Positions 17,535-26,749 of a stretch of 64,000 nt of DNA are shown here, piece by piece. This stretch comes from Myxococcales bacterium. Lineage in GTDB: Bacteria; Myxococcota_A; Bradymonadia; UBA7976; UBA1532. Where the stretch lies: assembly GCA_020633465.1 (NCBI GenBank), contig JACKDN010000016.1:124001-188000 (forward strand), in the 5' to 3' direction. The translations under genes and the position numbers were made by a program. How positions within the stretch are numbered: the stretch's first letter is position 1; each line of letters opens with the position of its first letter. The notes beneath the pieces were generated by a model, which searched no databases, was not told the DNA's origin, and was given only the letters and a program-made list of their open reading frames with translations.

Positions 17535-19715
17535 GTGACCGCCGAGCGCCTCGCCACCGTGGCGGCCGTCGCGCTCGGCGCCGCGTGGATCCTCGCCGGC
17601 GCCGGTCCCGCCAGCCTGGCGCGGCGCGTCGACCGACCCGTCTACGACCTCGCGCAGCGGATCGCGGTGCCCGACGTCGAGCCCGACGAGGCGATCACCG
17701 TCGTGGTGGTCGACGACGAGAGCCTGGTGCGCCTCGGCGAGCGGTGGCCTATCGATCGGCGCACCTGGGCGCGCTTCCTGAAGACCGTCGAGGCCTACGG
17801 ACCCGCCGCGGTGATGCTGGACGTGTGGTTCGAGACGCCGGCGCCCCGCGGTGAGGCCGAGCTGGCGCTCGACATCGCCGATCTGCTGCGCGACACGATG
17901 GCCGACGCGCCCGCGGCCGAGAAGCTGGCCACGTTGCTGGATCGCAAGGCGGCCACGCTGGACGGGGATCGGCAGCTGGCCAAGGCGCTGGCGGACGTGG
18001 GGCGCGTCGCGCTGGGCGCGGCCTGCCTCGAGGGCGCCGACGACGCGCTGGATCGCGGCCGGCCGCCCGGCCTGCACCCGGCGCCGGGGGTCGCGGCGCC
18101 GCCCGAGGGCGCGGTGCCCTGCCCGCGGCTGTCCCTCAGTCTGCCCACGCTGACCACCGCGGCGCGCCTGTCGGCGGGCATCACCGTGCGCACCGACGAC
18201 GACGGCGTCGCCCGCCGCTACGGGTACTTCTTCGAGGTGGACGGCGTGGCCTATCCGTCCCTGGCGCTGGCCGCGGCGCAGCTGCTGCGCCCGGACGACG
18301 CCGAGGCGCTCGCGCAGCGGGCCGCCGGCGCCGATCACGGGCGCCCCGGCCTGCCCTTCGCCCGGCGCGGCGCCTTCCGCACCGTGCGCTTCAGCGACGT
18401 GATCGAGGCGCCCGCCGACTCGGCGCCCCTGCGCGACGCCCTCGGCGGGCGGGCCGTGCTGGTGGGCGTCAGCGCGCTGGGCACCGAGGATTACGCGCGC
18501 ACGCCGCTCGAGGGCGAGCTGCCCGGCATCTACGTGCACGCGTCGGCGCTGGCCGCGCTGCTGGCGGATCGCTTCGTCGAGAGCGAGCGCGCCCTGGGGC
18601 GCTGGTCGGGGCTGGTGGGCGTCGCGCTGCTGCTGGCGATCGCCGCCCTGGGCTGGCGGCGCGAGAGCGCGGGCGTCGTGGTGGGTCTGGCGATCGGCGG
18701 CGTGCTGACGTGGCTGGCCTTCTCGGCCTACGCGTTTCGGACGGGCGCCTGGGTGAACGTGCTGCCCGTGCTGTTGGGCGTGGGCCTGTGGCTGGGGGTC
18801 CGGCTCGTCTTCGTGTACCGCCGCGCCGCCGACTCGCGCCGCCAGGCGCGCGCGATCCGGCGGGCGTTCCAGCACTACCTGGCGCCGGCGGTGGTCGAGG
18901 CCCTCGTGCAGGATCCCGATCGCCTGCGGTTGGGCGGCGAGCGCCGCGAGATCACCGCTTTCTTCAGTGACGTCAAGGGCTTCACCGCCCTGGCCGAGAA
19001 CATGGAGCCCGCCGAGCTGGTCGAGGTGCTCAACGAGATCCTGGGCACGATGACCGAGATCATCCTCGACTGCGGCGGCATCATCGACAAGTACATCGGC
19101 GACGCGATCGTGGCGATGTTCGGCGCGCCCCTCGACCAGCCGGATCACGCCGAGCGCGCCTGCCGGGCCGCCGCGCGCTGCCAGGACGCGCTGGCCGAGA
19201 TGCGGGCGCGCTTCGTCGCGCAGGGGCGCCCCGAGGTGCACGTGCGCATCGGCCTCAACTCGGGCCCCGCGCTGGTGGGCAACATGGGCTCGGAGCGGCG
19301 CTTCGAGTACACGATGCTGGGCGACACGGTGAACCTGGCGGCCCGCCTCGAGGGCACGAACGCGCAGTACGGCACGCGCATCCTGTGCGGCGAGGCGACC
19401 GCGGCGCGCGTCGGGGCCGGCGTCGTGCTGCGCGAGGTCGACCGGGTGCAGGTGAAGGGCCGCAGCCGCGCGGTGCAGGTGTACGAGGTGGTCGGCGAGC
19501 GGGCCGAGCCGGTCGTGGTGGCGCGTCTTGGTCGCTTCGCCGCGGCGCTCGAGCGCTACCGCGCCGGCGCGTTCGCCGAGGCGCGCGCCGCCTTCGAGGC
19601 GCTGTCGGCCGAAGGGGACGCGCCGTCGGCGATCTTCGCCGAGCGCGCCGCCGCGTACGAGCAGGCGCCGCCGCCGGGTGACTGGGCGGGCGTCTTCGTG
19701 ATGACGACGAAGTGA
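17535..19715 (+). CDS. CHASE2-domain class III adenylate/guanylate cyclase
   Basis: 726 residues from GTG 17535. TM1 (~6-24), a periplasmic CHASE2 domain (~35-345), three helices (~353-375, 378-402, 407-429) and a class III cyclase domain (~470-650). Both metal-binding aspartates are present (FSDVKGF Asp479, GDAIVAMFG Asp523) as is the transition-state Asn/Arg motif DTVNLAAR, so it should be active. A short TPR-like tail follows. CHASE2 cyclases next to FecR genes are a recurrent pairing. Here the FecR gene ends 1 nt before the cyclase GTG, supporting a periplasmic sensing to cyclic-nucleotide pathway. Confidence 0.93.
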   Translation: MTAERLATVAAVALGAAWILAGAGPASLARRVDRPVYDLAQRIAVPDVEPDEAITVVVVDDESLVRLGERWPIDRRTWARFLKTVEAYGPAAVMLDVWFETPAPRGEAELALDIADLLRDTMADAPAAEKLATLLDRKAATLDGDRQLAKALADVGRVALGAACLEGADDALDRGRPPGLHPAPGVAAPPEGAVPCPRLSLSLPTLTTAARLSAGITVRTDDDGVARRYGYFFEVDGVAYPSLALAAAQLLRPDDAEALAQRAAGADHGRPGLPFARRGAFRTVRFSDVIEAPADSAPLRDALGGRAVLVGVSALGTEDYARTPLEGELPGIYVHASALAALLADRFVESERALGRWSGLVGVALLLAIAALGWRRESAGVVVGLAIGGVLTWLAFSAYAFRTGAWVNVLPVLLGVGLWLGVRLVFVYRRAADSRRQARAIRRAFQHYLAPAVVEALVQDPDRLRLGGERREITAFFSDVKGFTALAENMEPAELVEVLNEILGTMTEIILDCGGIIDKYIGDAIVAMFGAPLDQPDHAERACRAAARCQDALAEMRARFVAQGRPEVHVRIGLNSGPALVGNMGSERRFEYTMLGDTVNLAARLEGTNAQYGTRILCGEATAARVGAGVVLREVDRVQVKGRSRAVQVYEVVGERAEPVVVARLGRFAAALERYRAGAFAEARAAFEALSAEGDAPSAIFAERAAAYEQAPPPGDWAGVFVMTTK

Positions 19716-19723
19716 GGATCGCG

Positions 19724-22700
19724 ATGCGTCGACCGCTGCTGCTGATGGGCCTGGCGACGGTGCTGGGGGTGAGCGCCGACGCGCGGGGCGGGGTGGCCGG
19801 GCCGGTGGTCGAGATGGGCGTGGGCGTGTCGGGCGGCGTCGTGCAGGCGCCCTTCCTGTCGACGGACGGGACGCGGCTCTACATCCGGTGGCTGTCGGAC
19901 TTCGCGCCCGCGCAGGGCTTCGACCTGTACGCCCACGCGCGCCCGGGCCCCGGCTTCATCTGGAGTCAGGAGCAGACGCTCGGCGCGCCCTTCAACACCG
20001 CGGGCGACGAGTCGGGCGTGTGGGAGTCGGTCGACGGTCTGCGCCTGTACTTCGGCCTGGGCACGAACCCGCCGACGCTGCACGTGGCCGTGCGGCCGGG
20101 CCTGGCCACCCCCTGGAACGATCCGTCGGTCGACGCGACGACCCACGACGATCTGTTCGCCGCGCTGGTGGCGCCGGGCGACGCGGCGCGGTCGCCCACG
20201 CTGTCGCAGGACGAGCTGACGCTGATCTTCTCGAGCGGCCCCTCGGGGGCCGAGCACCTGCGGATGGCGACCCGGCCCGCCGTCGACGTGCCCTTCGGCC
20301 CCTCGGTGCCCGTCACCGCGGCCAACACGGACGGGATCAGCAACTTCGCGCCGCAGCTGGCGGCCACCGGGCGGCTGCTGTTGTTCAGCCGGATGACCGC
20401 CGACGGCGATCTGCAGGTGATGCGCCTCGAGCGCCGCACCACGCGGGTGCCGTGGACCTGGCCGGCCCTCGTCGCCGCGCCGGATCCGGCGGTCAACGAC
20501 GCCCTGAGCAAGGACGCCTGGGCCCAGCCGACGGAGGACGCGATCTACTTCGCCTCCGATCGCTCGGAGGACTGGCGGATCTACCGGTGGGCCTTCGGTG
20601 ACGTCGACGGCGACGGCCTGCCCGATCCGCACGACAACTGCCCCCTGGTGCCGAACGCGGGGCAGATCGACACCAACGACGACGGCGTCGGCGACGCCTG
20701 CGATCAGGACGACGACGGGCTGCCCGACGACGTCGAGCTGGCCGGGCCGACCGACGTCCTGGACGCCGACAGCGACGACGACGGGCTGCTCGACGGCCAG
20801 GAGGATCGGGACGCGGACGGGCAGGTGGGGGCGGGGGAGACCGATCCCCTCGATCCCGACAGCGACGACGACGGGACGGACGACGGCGACGACTGCCGTC
20901 CGCTCGATCCGGCGCCGGCCGCCGAGATCTGCGACGACGGCGTCGACAACGATTGCGACGGCCTGGTCGACGAGCCCGACGCCTGCGCGGTCATCGAGGT
21001 GCTCGACCTGAACCCCCTGCCCGAGGAGATCGCGCACCCGCTGGACGGGTCGATCGTGCTGGTGGTCGACCGGGTGGTCGATCCGGCCACGGTGCAGGGC
21101 ATCGTGGTGGTGGGTGATCAGGGCGGCACCTTCGGCACGATGGTGGCGGTCGACGGCCCGCGCATCGAGGTCGTCCTGTCGCGCGCGCCCTTCCCGGGCG
21201 AGCGGGTCACGGTGATCGTGCCGGCCGGCTGGGGTGGACCGCCGCCGGTCGGGCTGCCCGAGCCGGTGCAGTACGGCTTCCGGTTCGAGGTGCCGGGCGG
21301 GCACGGCGAGCTGCACGCCGCGCGGCGCGCGCTGCCGCCCAACCTGCGCGCCAGCGGCGTCGCCCTGGGTGATCTGGACGGGGACGGGGATCTCGACCTC
21401 GTGATCGCCAGCAGCGAGCCGACGGCCGCGCTGCGCGTGGCGCTCAACGACGGCACGGGCAACTTCCCCGCGGCGGACATCCAGAGCCTCGGCGCGGTGG
21501 GCCTGTCGGGGGGCGTCGCGCTGGCCGACTTCGACGCGGACGGCGATCTCGACGCGCTCGTCACGCGGGCCGGCGGCGGGCAGCTGCACCCGAACCGGGG
21601 CGACGCGACGTTCGGCGCGCCGATCGGCTTCGCCGGGAGCAGCTGGGGCCCCGTGGTGGGCGACGTCGACTCCGACGGCGTGGCGGACTTCTTCCTGCCG
21701 ATCAGCGGCAACGACCGCCTGTACCTCGGCGGCGCCGGAGGCCCGTTCCCGCTGGCGTCCGTCTTCCCCTTCGAGGGCAGCCAGGGTGGCCTGCTGGTCG
21801 ACCTCGAGTTCGACGCGGTGCTGGATCTGATCGTGTGCCGCGGCGGCGCGAACCCGCTGCGGCTGTACGAGCAGGACGGCGCCGGCGCCTTCAGCGACGT
21901 CGGCACCCTCGCCGGGACGCCCGCGTGCCGCACGGCGGTGGCCGGCGATCTCGACGGCGACGGCGCCGTCGATCTGGTCTTCGCCGTGGCGCTGGGCGCG
22001 TCGGAGGTGTGGTTCAACCCGGGCGACGGGACCCTCGACTTCGAGGCCGGGCAGTCGCTGGACGGGGCGGTCAACGCGCTCGCCCTGGGTGATCTGGACG
22101 GGGACGCCGATCTGGACGTCGTGCTGGCCACGGGCAGCTTCGACGCGCCGCGCGTGTGGCTGAACCAGGACGACGGCACCTTCCAGCGCGGCCCGAACGC
22201 CGAGACGGTGTCGACGCCAATCGGCGTGGCGCTGGGCGATCTGGACGGCGACGGCGATCTCGACGCGGTCGTCGGCAGCAGCGTGACCACGGTGTACCTG
22301 AACGAGCCGGACGCCTGCCCGGGCGATCCGCTGAAGCTCGCGCCCGGCTTCTGCGGCTGCGGCGCGCCCGACGAGGACGCCGACGGGGACTTCGTGCTCG
22401 ACTGCCTGCCCGATCCCTGCCCCGGCGCCTCGGACACCGACGAGGACGGCGTGATCGACACCTGCGTCGCCTGCGCGGCCGACACGGACGGTGACGGGGT
22501 GTGTGACGCCGACGATCTCTGCCCCCTCGTGGCGGACGCCGATCAGGCCGATCTGGACGACGACGGGCTGGGCGACGCCTGCGACGACGACGACGACAAC
22601 GACGGCGTCGAGGACACCGTCGATCGCGATCCGTCCGATCCCTTCACCTGTGAGGACGTCGACGCCGACGGTTGCGACGACTGCCAGCGCGGCGTCGACG

Positions 22701-23980
22701 GGCTGGGCCCGGAGCCCGACGCCGATCCGGCCGAGGACGGCCCCGACCGCGACAGCGACGGGCTGTGCAACGACGGCGACGACTGCCCCGACTTCCCGGG
22801 CGGCGACGAAGACCAGGACGGCCTGTGCCCGCCCCTGGACGTCTGCCCCGACGTCTTCGATCCCGACCAGCGGGACACGGACGGTGACGGGGGCGGCGAC
22901 GCCTGCGACGACGACGACGACAACGACGGGGTGCCCGACGACGAGGACGCCGATCCGACCGATCCGACCGTGTGCCGCGACGAGGACGGCGACGGCTGCG
23001 ACGACTGCTCGGGCGCGCTCGGGGACGGCTTCGGGTTGGGCGACGACTTCGCGCCCAACAACGACGGGGACGATCAGGACGGCGACGGGCTGTGCGACGC
23101 GGGGGATCCCTGTCCGCTGGTGATCGGGGGCGACGAAGACGGCGACGGCGTGTGCGCGCCGGACGACAACTGCCCGGCGGTGTCCAACCCCGACCAGATC
23201 GACAGCGACGAGGACGGCGTGGGCGACGCGTGCGACCTGCCCGATGATCCGGACGCCGGCGTCGCGGTCGACCTGGGCGTCGCGCCGGACGCGGCGGTCG
23301 AGGCGGACGCGGCGGTCGAGGCGGACGCGGCGGTCGAGGCGGACGCGGCGGTCGAGGCGGACGCGGCGGTCGAAGACGACGCGGCGGTCGAAGCGGACGC
23401 GGCGGTCGAAGTCGACGCGGCGGTCGAAGCGGACGCGGCGGTCGAGGCGGACGCGGCGGTCGAAGACGACGCCGCCGTCGCCTCCGACGCCGCCGTCGCG
23501 CCGGACGCCGCGGTGGAGGAAGACGCGGCCCCGCCGGTGGACGCCGCGGTCGCCGTGGACGCGGCGGCCGACGCGGCGCCCCGCCCGGATCGTGGGCCCG
23601 ACGGGCCGCCGCCCGTGCTCGACGGCGCGCCGCCCGCCGTCACCCCCGACGCCGGGCCGTCCGGGCCCGACCAGGACGGCGACGGCGTCGCCGACGCCGT
23701 CGACAACTGCGTCTTCCTGTCCAACGCCGACCAAGAGGACGCCGACGACGACGGCGTGGGCGATCGCTGCGACAGCAACGACGGCAACGAGCGCGCCGAC
23801 GCACCCTTTCAGGGCCTCGATCTGCAGGGCGGCGGCGGCTGCGACCTCGTCTCCGGCGGTGGCGGTGCCCCGGCCGGGTGGGCGGCGCTGGCGCTGTTGT
23901 TGGGGCTCAGCCGTCGGCGGCGGCGGCGTCGGCTTGGACCGCGTCCTCGACCGCGTGCTCGTCGGGCAGCGCGTAGGTGA
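19724..23980 (+). CDS. Giant secreted TSP3/VCBS-repeat protein with MYXO-CTERM-like tail
   Basis: 1418 residues from ATG 19724 (GAGG upstream). After a signal peptide come PD40/TolB-like strands (~30-290), TSP3 units, a MopE-like motif (EICDDGVDNDCDG, ~405), FG-GAP/VCBS repeats (DLDGDGDLD, ~545-865), many more TSP3 units, an Asp-Ala-Ala-Val repeat (~1189-1266), and a C-terminal TSP3 block. The end has Cys1373, Gly-rich spacer, a short hydrophobic helix and an Arg cluster (1397-1403), the layout of MYXO-CTERM sorting signals, though ~20 more residues follow. Probably a calcium-binding cell-surface protein. The last 74 bp overlap the convergent voltage-sensor gene. Confidence 0.85.
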   Translation: MRRPLLLMGLATVLGVSADARGGVAGPVVEMGVGVSGGVVQAPFLSTDGTRLYIRWLSDFAPAQGFDLYAHARPGPGFIWSQEQTLGAPFNTAGDESGVWESVDGLRLYFGLGTNPPTLHVAVRPGLATPWNDPSVDATTHDDLFAALVAPGDAARSPTLSQDELTLIFSSGPSGAEHLRMATRPAVDVPFGPSVPVTAANTDGISNFAPQLAATGRLLLFSRMTADGDLQVMRLERRTTRVPWTWPALVAAPDPAVNDALSKDAWAQPTEDAIYFASDRSEDWRIYRWAFGDVDGDGLPDPHDNCPLVPNAGQIDTNDDGVGDACDQDDDGLPDDVELAGPTDVLDADSDDDGLLDGQEDRDADGQVGAGETDPLDPDSDDDGTDDGDDCRPLDPAPAAEICDDGVDNDCDGLVDEPDACAVIEVLDLNPLPEEIAHPLDGSIVLVVDRVVDPATVQGIVVVGDQGGTFGTMVAVDGPRIEVVLSRAPFPGERVTVIVPAGWGGPPPVGLPEPVQYGFRFEVPGGHGELHAARRALPPNLRASGVALGDLDGDGDLDLVIASSEPTAALRVALNDGTGNFPAADIQSLGAVGLSGGVALADFDADGDLDALVTRAGGGQLHPNRGDATFGAPIGFAGSSWGPVVGDVDSDGVADFFLPISGNDRLYLGGAGGPFPLASVFPFEGSQGGLLVDLEFDAVLDLIVCRGGANPLRLYEQDGAGAFSDVGTLAGTPACRTAVAGDLDGDGAVDLVFAVALGASEVWFNPGDGTLDFEAGQSLDGAVNALALGDLDGDADLDVVLATGSFDAPRVWLNQDDGTFQRGPNAETVSTPIGVALGDLDGDGDLDAVVGSSVTTVYLNEPDACPGDPLKLAPGFCGCGAPDEDADGDFVLDCLPDPCPGASDTDEDGVIDTCVACAADTDGDGVCDADDLCPLVADADQADLDDDGLGDACDDDDDNDGVEDTVDRDPSDPFTCEDVDADGCDDCQRGVDGLGPEPDADPAEDGPDRDSDGLCNDGDDCPDFPGGDEDQDGLCPPLDVCPDVFDPDQRDTDGDGGGDACDDDDDNDGVPDDEDADPTDPTVCRDEDGDGCDDCSGALGDGFGLGDDFAPNNDGDDQDGDGLCDAGDPCPLVIGGDEDGDGVCAPDDNCPAVSNPDQIDSDEDGVGDACDLPDDPDAGVAVDLGVAPDAAVEADAAVEADAAVEADAAVEADAAVEDDAAVEADAAVEVDAAVEADAAVEADAAVEDDAAVASDAAVAPDAAVEEDAAPPVDAAVAVDAAADAAPRPDRGPDGPPPVLDGAPPAVTPDAGPSGPDQDGDGVADAVDNCVFLSNADQEDADDDGVGDRCDSNDGNERADAPFQGLDLQGGGGCDLVSGGGGAPAGWAALALLLGLSRRRRRRRLGPRPRPRARRAARR
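23288..23521 (+). repeat. 18-bp coding minisatellite, 13 units
   Basis: Thirteen in-frame copies of an 18-bp unit, consensus gacgcggcggtcgaggcg, encode D-A-A-V-E-A hexads. The first ten (23288-23467) are nearly identical at DNA level. Later copies diverge in the last two codons and in third positions, suggesting recent expansion at the 5' side. Copy number is probably variable. Confidence 0.9.
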
Positions 23981-24674
23981 GCACGCCGCGCGCCTCGAGG
24001 TAGGCGCGGTGCTGTTCGTACCACGCCGCCCAGCGGTCGTTGCGCGCGCGCAGCGCCGCCACCTCGTCGATCAGCGCGTACCGGGTCATGCTCGCGGGCG
24101 GCGGGCGGTCGGGGCGCTCGTCCCGCTCGACGCCCAGCCGTCGCAGCAGGCGGTCGGCCACCGAGAACGTCACGAACAGCGTCATCGCGCTGCGCGCGGC
24201 TTTCAGCGCCACGCCGCGCAGGCGCAGCAGGCGCACCGAGCGGCCCAGCGCGCTGACCCGGAGCACGCGCAGCACCGGCAGCAGGATCACCACCAGATCC
24301 AGCCAGTTGCGCTTGACGTACTCCCACCGCGACTCGGCCACCGCGATCTTGACGACGAACTCGACGAGGAAGGCCACCCACACCAGGCCGAAGCCGACGT
24401 CCACCCACCGGGCCAGATCGGGCGGCAGATCGCCCTGCACCTCGAGCGCCAGCAGGGGCAGCACCGCCACCGCGAGCAGGATCATCGGCCAGTGGAAGGT
24501 GCGCTCGACGCGCTCGCGCACGTCGTCGTCGGCGATCACCACGCCCAGGCGGGGCACGCGCACGTGCCGCGTGCCGGGCGGCGGGGGCGGCAGCTCGGTG
24601 CCGGCGGCCACCCGCCAGGGTCGCGCCCGCGGCGGCAGCGGCGCTTCGTCGTCGAACTCGAACAGCTCGGTCAC
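23907..24674 (-). CDS. Voltage-sensor-domain membrane protein without a pore
   Basis: 255 residues from GTG 24674, which overlaps the upstream stop as GTGA. A Pro-rich N-terminal tail is followed by S1 (~63-79), S2 with acidic residue (~90-112, VEFVVKIAV), S3 (~123-135, after RNWLD) and an S4 with arginines at positions 136, 139, 145, 148, 151 and 153. This is the voltage-sensor half of ion channels. One further hydrophobic stretch (~164-177) follows, but no pore loop or TVGYG-type filter. The rest (~200-245) is charged and probably helical. It could be a proton-channel-like or regulatory voltage sensor, or a degenerate channel. Third gene of a minus-strand operon. Confidence 0.8.
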   Translation of the reverse strand: MTELFEFDDEAPLPPRARPWRVAAGTELPPPPPGTRHVRVPRLGVVIADDDVRERVERTFHWPMILLAVAVLPLLALEVQGDLPPDLARWVDVGFGLVWVAFLVEFVVKIAVAESRWEYVKRNWLDLVVILLPVLRVLRVSALGRSVRLLRLRGVALKAARSAMTLFVTFSVADRLLRRLGVERDERPDRPPPASMTRYALIDEVAALRARNDRWAAWYEQHRAYLEARGVLTYALPDEHAVEDAVQADAAAADG

Positions 24675-26749
24675 GGGCAGGTCCCCGTGCCGCCGGTGCC
24701 GCGGGGCAGCCGGAAGTCGAGGCGCACGGCGCCGTCGACGTCGATGCGCTGCTGCACGGGCTTCATGCCCGACGCCTTCACCCGCACCGTGTAGGTGCCC
24801 GGCGCGGGCAGGTAGCGGTCGTAGCGTCCGTCGCGGCAGCGCGTGTGCCAGCGCTCCTTGTTGCGCGTCGGCTGCTCGAGGATCTCGACCTCGGCGTGCA
24901 CCGGCTTGCCGGCGGCGTCGGTGACGAAGCCCGACACCGAGGGCCCCTCGAGCAGGCGGTCGAGCAGCACGGTCCAGGTGGGCCGGGTCACCGCGACGAT
25001 CGCGCTGCGCTCGGTCATGTCGAGGGGGGTGTACAGCGCGCCCTCGACCAGCAGGGCCAGCGTGCCGTGGGTGAAGCGGTGCCAGTCCTGGTCGGTGCCG
25101 TCGACCGCGTACAGGTTCTTGCGCACCTTGTAGGGCCGCTGCTGCGGGTGTTCGGCCAGCTTGGCGGCGATCTCCTCGGCCACCGTCCAGGCCTCGTTGG
25201 GCTCGGGACCCTCGACCCGCGGGATGGTGTACGGCGCGAGGATGGCCACGGTGCCCGTGTGGTAGGACACCGACGCCGCGAAGCGCTCGCGGTCGGCGAG
25301 GGCCATCAGGCCGCGGGTCTCGGGCTCGCTGGCCGGCTTCGGGCCCCGGTAGTAGCGGCTGTGCGGCTTCGAGTGGCTGCCCCGCTCGCCCAGGCGGCCC
25401 CAGTAGAAGGGGTAGTTGCGGTTCAGGTCGACGCCGTCCCGCAGGTCGCGCTCGCCGTCGCGATCGAGATCGCGCCCGTTCTTGCGCGCCCCGTCCTTGC
25501 TCTCTTCGAGGAAGTAGTGGTTGCCGTCGGGGTTCACCAGCGGCACCGCCCACACCACCCAGTTGTCCAGCCACCGCTGCGTCCGTGCGTCGCCGGGCGG
25601 CGCCTCGAGCAGCTGCTGCACCGCGTCGAGCACGAACTCCACCGACAGGGGTTCGTCGCCGTGGTGCGCGCCGTTCAGCAGAAGGGTCGGGCGGCGCCCG
25701 GCGTGCTCGATGTCGTTGGCCACGGCGACCGCGTAGATCGGCCGGCCCTCGACGCTGGTGCCGACGGTGGCCAGGCGCACGCGATCGGGGAAGCGGTGCA
25801 GGTAGGCGCGCAGGATGGCCTCGACCATCTCGTTGTTCTTGTAGCTGCGGTCGATGCGCACCCCGCGCCCGGTGGGCTCGGGGGGCCGCGCGCGCCAGGT
25901 CAGGTAGTGGCGGTCGAGGTACTTCCAGGGCATGCGGGTGATCATCCGCAGCACCGGCAGACGGTCGCAGTGCAGCCGCTCGAGGCCGGCCCAGTCGGTG
26001 CGGAAGGCCACGCGCGGCGGCCGCCCCTCGAGCTGCTCGAGGATGCGGCCGTAGACGGTCGCCTGGGCCGCGTCGCTGGGCTTCATCAGCACCACCAGCG
26101 GGGCGCGATCGGGCTCGACGGGGGGCAGACCGTCGCAGGGCGGGCGCGCGCTCAGGCCGGTCAGCGCGACCCCTTGCCCCCAGCGCGAGCCCCCGCGCAC
26201 GCCGACCAGGCCGCGGCCCGCCGGCACGTCGTTCGCCAGCAGGGTGCCGAGGAAGCGGCCCTCGGCCGGATCGATGAAGTGGGCCACCATGCGATCACCG
26301 AACACCTGCACGACGATCTCGAGGGTGGTCATGCGGGGCGAGCGGCGCAGCTGGATGCGCTCGTCGAGCAGCGACACCTCGCCGCGGCGGATCGACACCA
26401 GCTGGGCGCGGCGCCCGCGGATCTGCACGCCGACCGCGGCGTCCAGGCGGCGCGCGCGGCGGTCGGGCCGCGCGCGCACCAGCAGCGTCAGATCCAAGCC
26501 GTCGCGGGGGTTGCCGACGCGGAAGCGGTAGGTGCCGTCGGCGGTGGCGCCGTCGCCCGGATCGACCAGCCAGAAGCCCCGGTGCTGCAGGGGTGACACC
26601 GCGCCGGCCCGCTGCGACCACTCGCCCTTCACCGTGGCGCGGCGCGCGACGGTGTGCGCGTCGAGCAGCACGCGCTCGGCCGCGCCGGCCGGTGCGGCCA
26701 AGGCGGCGAGCAGCGCGACGATCGCCAGCGCCGGCAGCCTGTCAGCCAC
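24671..26749 (-). CDS. Secreted M14 zinc carboxypeptidase
   Basis: 692 residues from GTG 26749, preceded by GAGGT. Sec signal (AAPAGAAE), a ~200-residue concanavalin-like N-terminal region, then the M14 domain (~300-600): HxxE zinc motif AHHGDE (His363, Glu366), substrate-binding DLNRNYP, third zinc ligand region SYHTG and catalytic Glu in LLVEGAL. A C-terminal carboxypeptidase-regulatory-like domain (VSGFVTDAAGKPVHAEV) ends the protein. It should remove C-terminal residues from peptides in the periplasm or outside. It overlaps the cyclotransferase-like gene by 8 bp and the voltage-sensor gene by 4 bp. Confidence 0.92.
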   Translation of the reverse strand: MADRLPALAIVALLAALAAPAGAAERVLLDAHTVARRATVKGEWSQRAGAVSPLQHRGFWLVDPGDGATADGTYRFRVGNPRDGLDLTLLVRARPDRRARRLDAAVGVQIRGRRAQLVSIRRGEVSLLDERIQLRRSPRMTTLEIVVQVFGDRMVAHFIDPAEGRFLGTLLANDVPAGRGLVGVRGGSRWGQGVALTGLSARPPCDGLPPVEPDRAPLVVLMKPSDAAQATVYGRILEQLEGRPPRVAFRTDWAGLERLHCDRLPVLRMITRMPWKYLDRHYLTWRARPPEPTGRGVRIDRSYKNNEMVEAILRAYLHRFPDRVRLATVGTSVEGRPIYAVAVANDIEHAGRRPTLLLNGAHHGDEPLSVEFVLDAVQQLLEAPPGDARTQRWLDNWVVWAVPLVNPDGNHYFLEESKDGARKNGRDLDRDGERDLRDGVDLNRNYPFYWGRLGERGSHSKPHSRYYRGPKPASEPETRGLMALADRERFAASVSYHTGTVAILAPYTIPRVEGPEPNEAWTVAEEIAAKLAEHPQQRPYKVRKNLYAVDGTDQDWHRFTHGTLALLVEGALYTPLDMTERSAIVAVTRPTWTVLLDRLLEGPSVSGFVTDAAGKPVHAEVEILEQPTRNKERWHTRCRDGRYDRYLPAPGTYTVRVKASGMKPVQQRIDVDGAVRLDFRLPRGTGGTGTCP

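Noticed and set aside
23288..23521. CRISPR-like array
   Set aside because: Repeats are contiguous 18-bp in-frame units without spacers.
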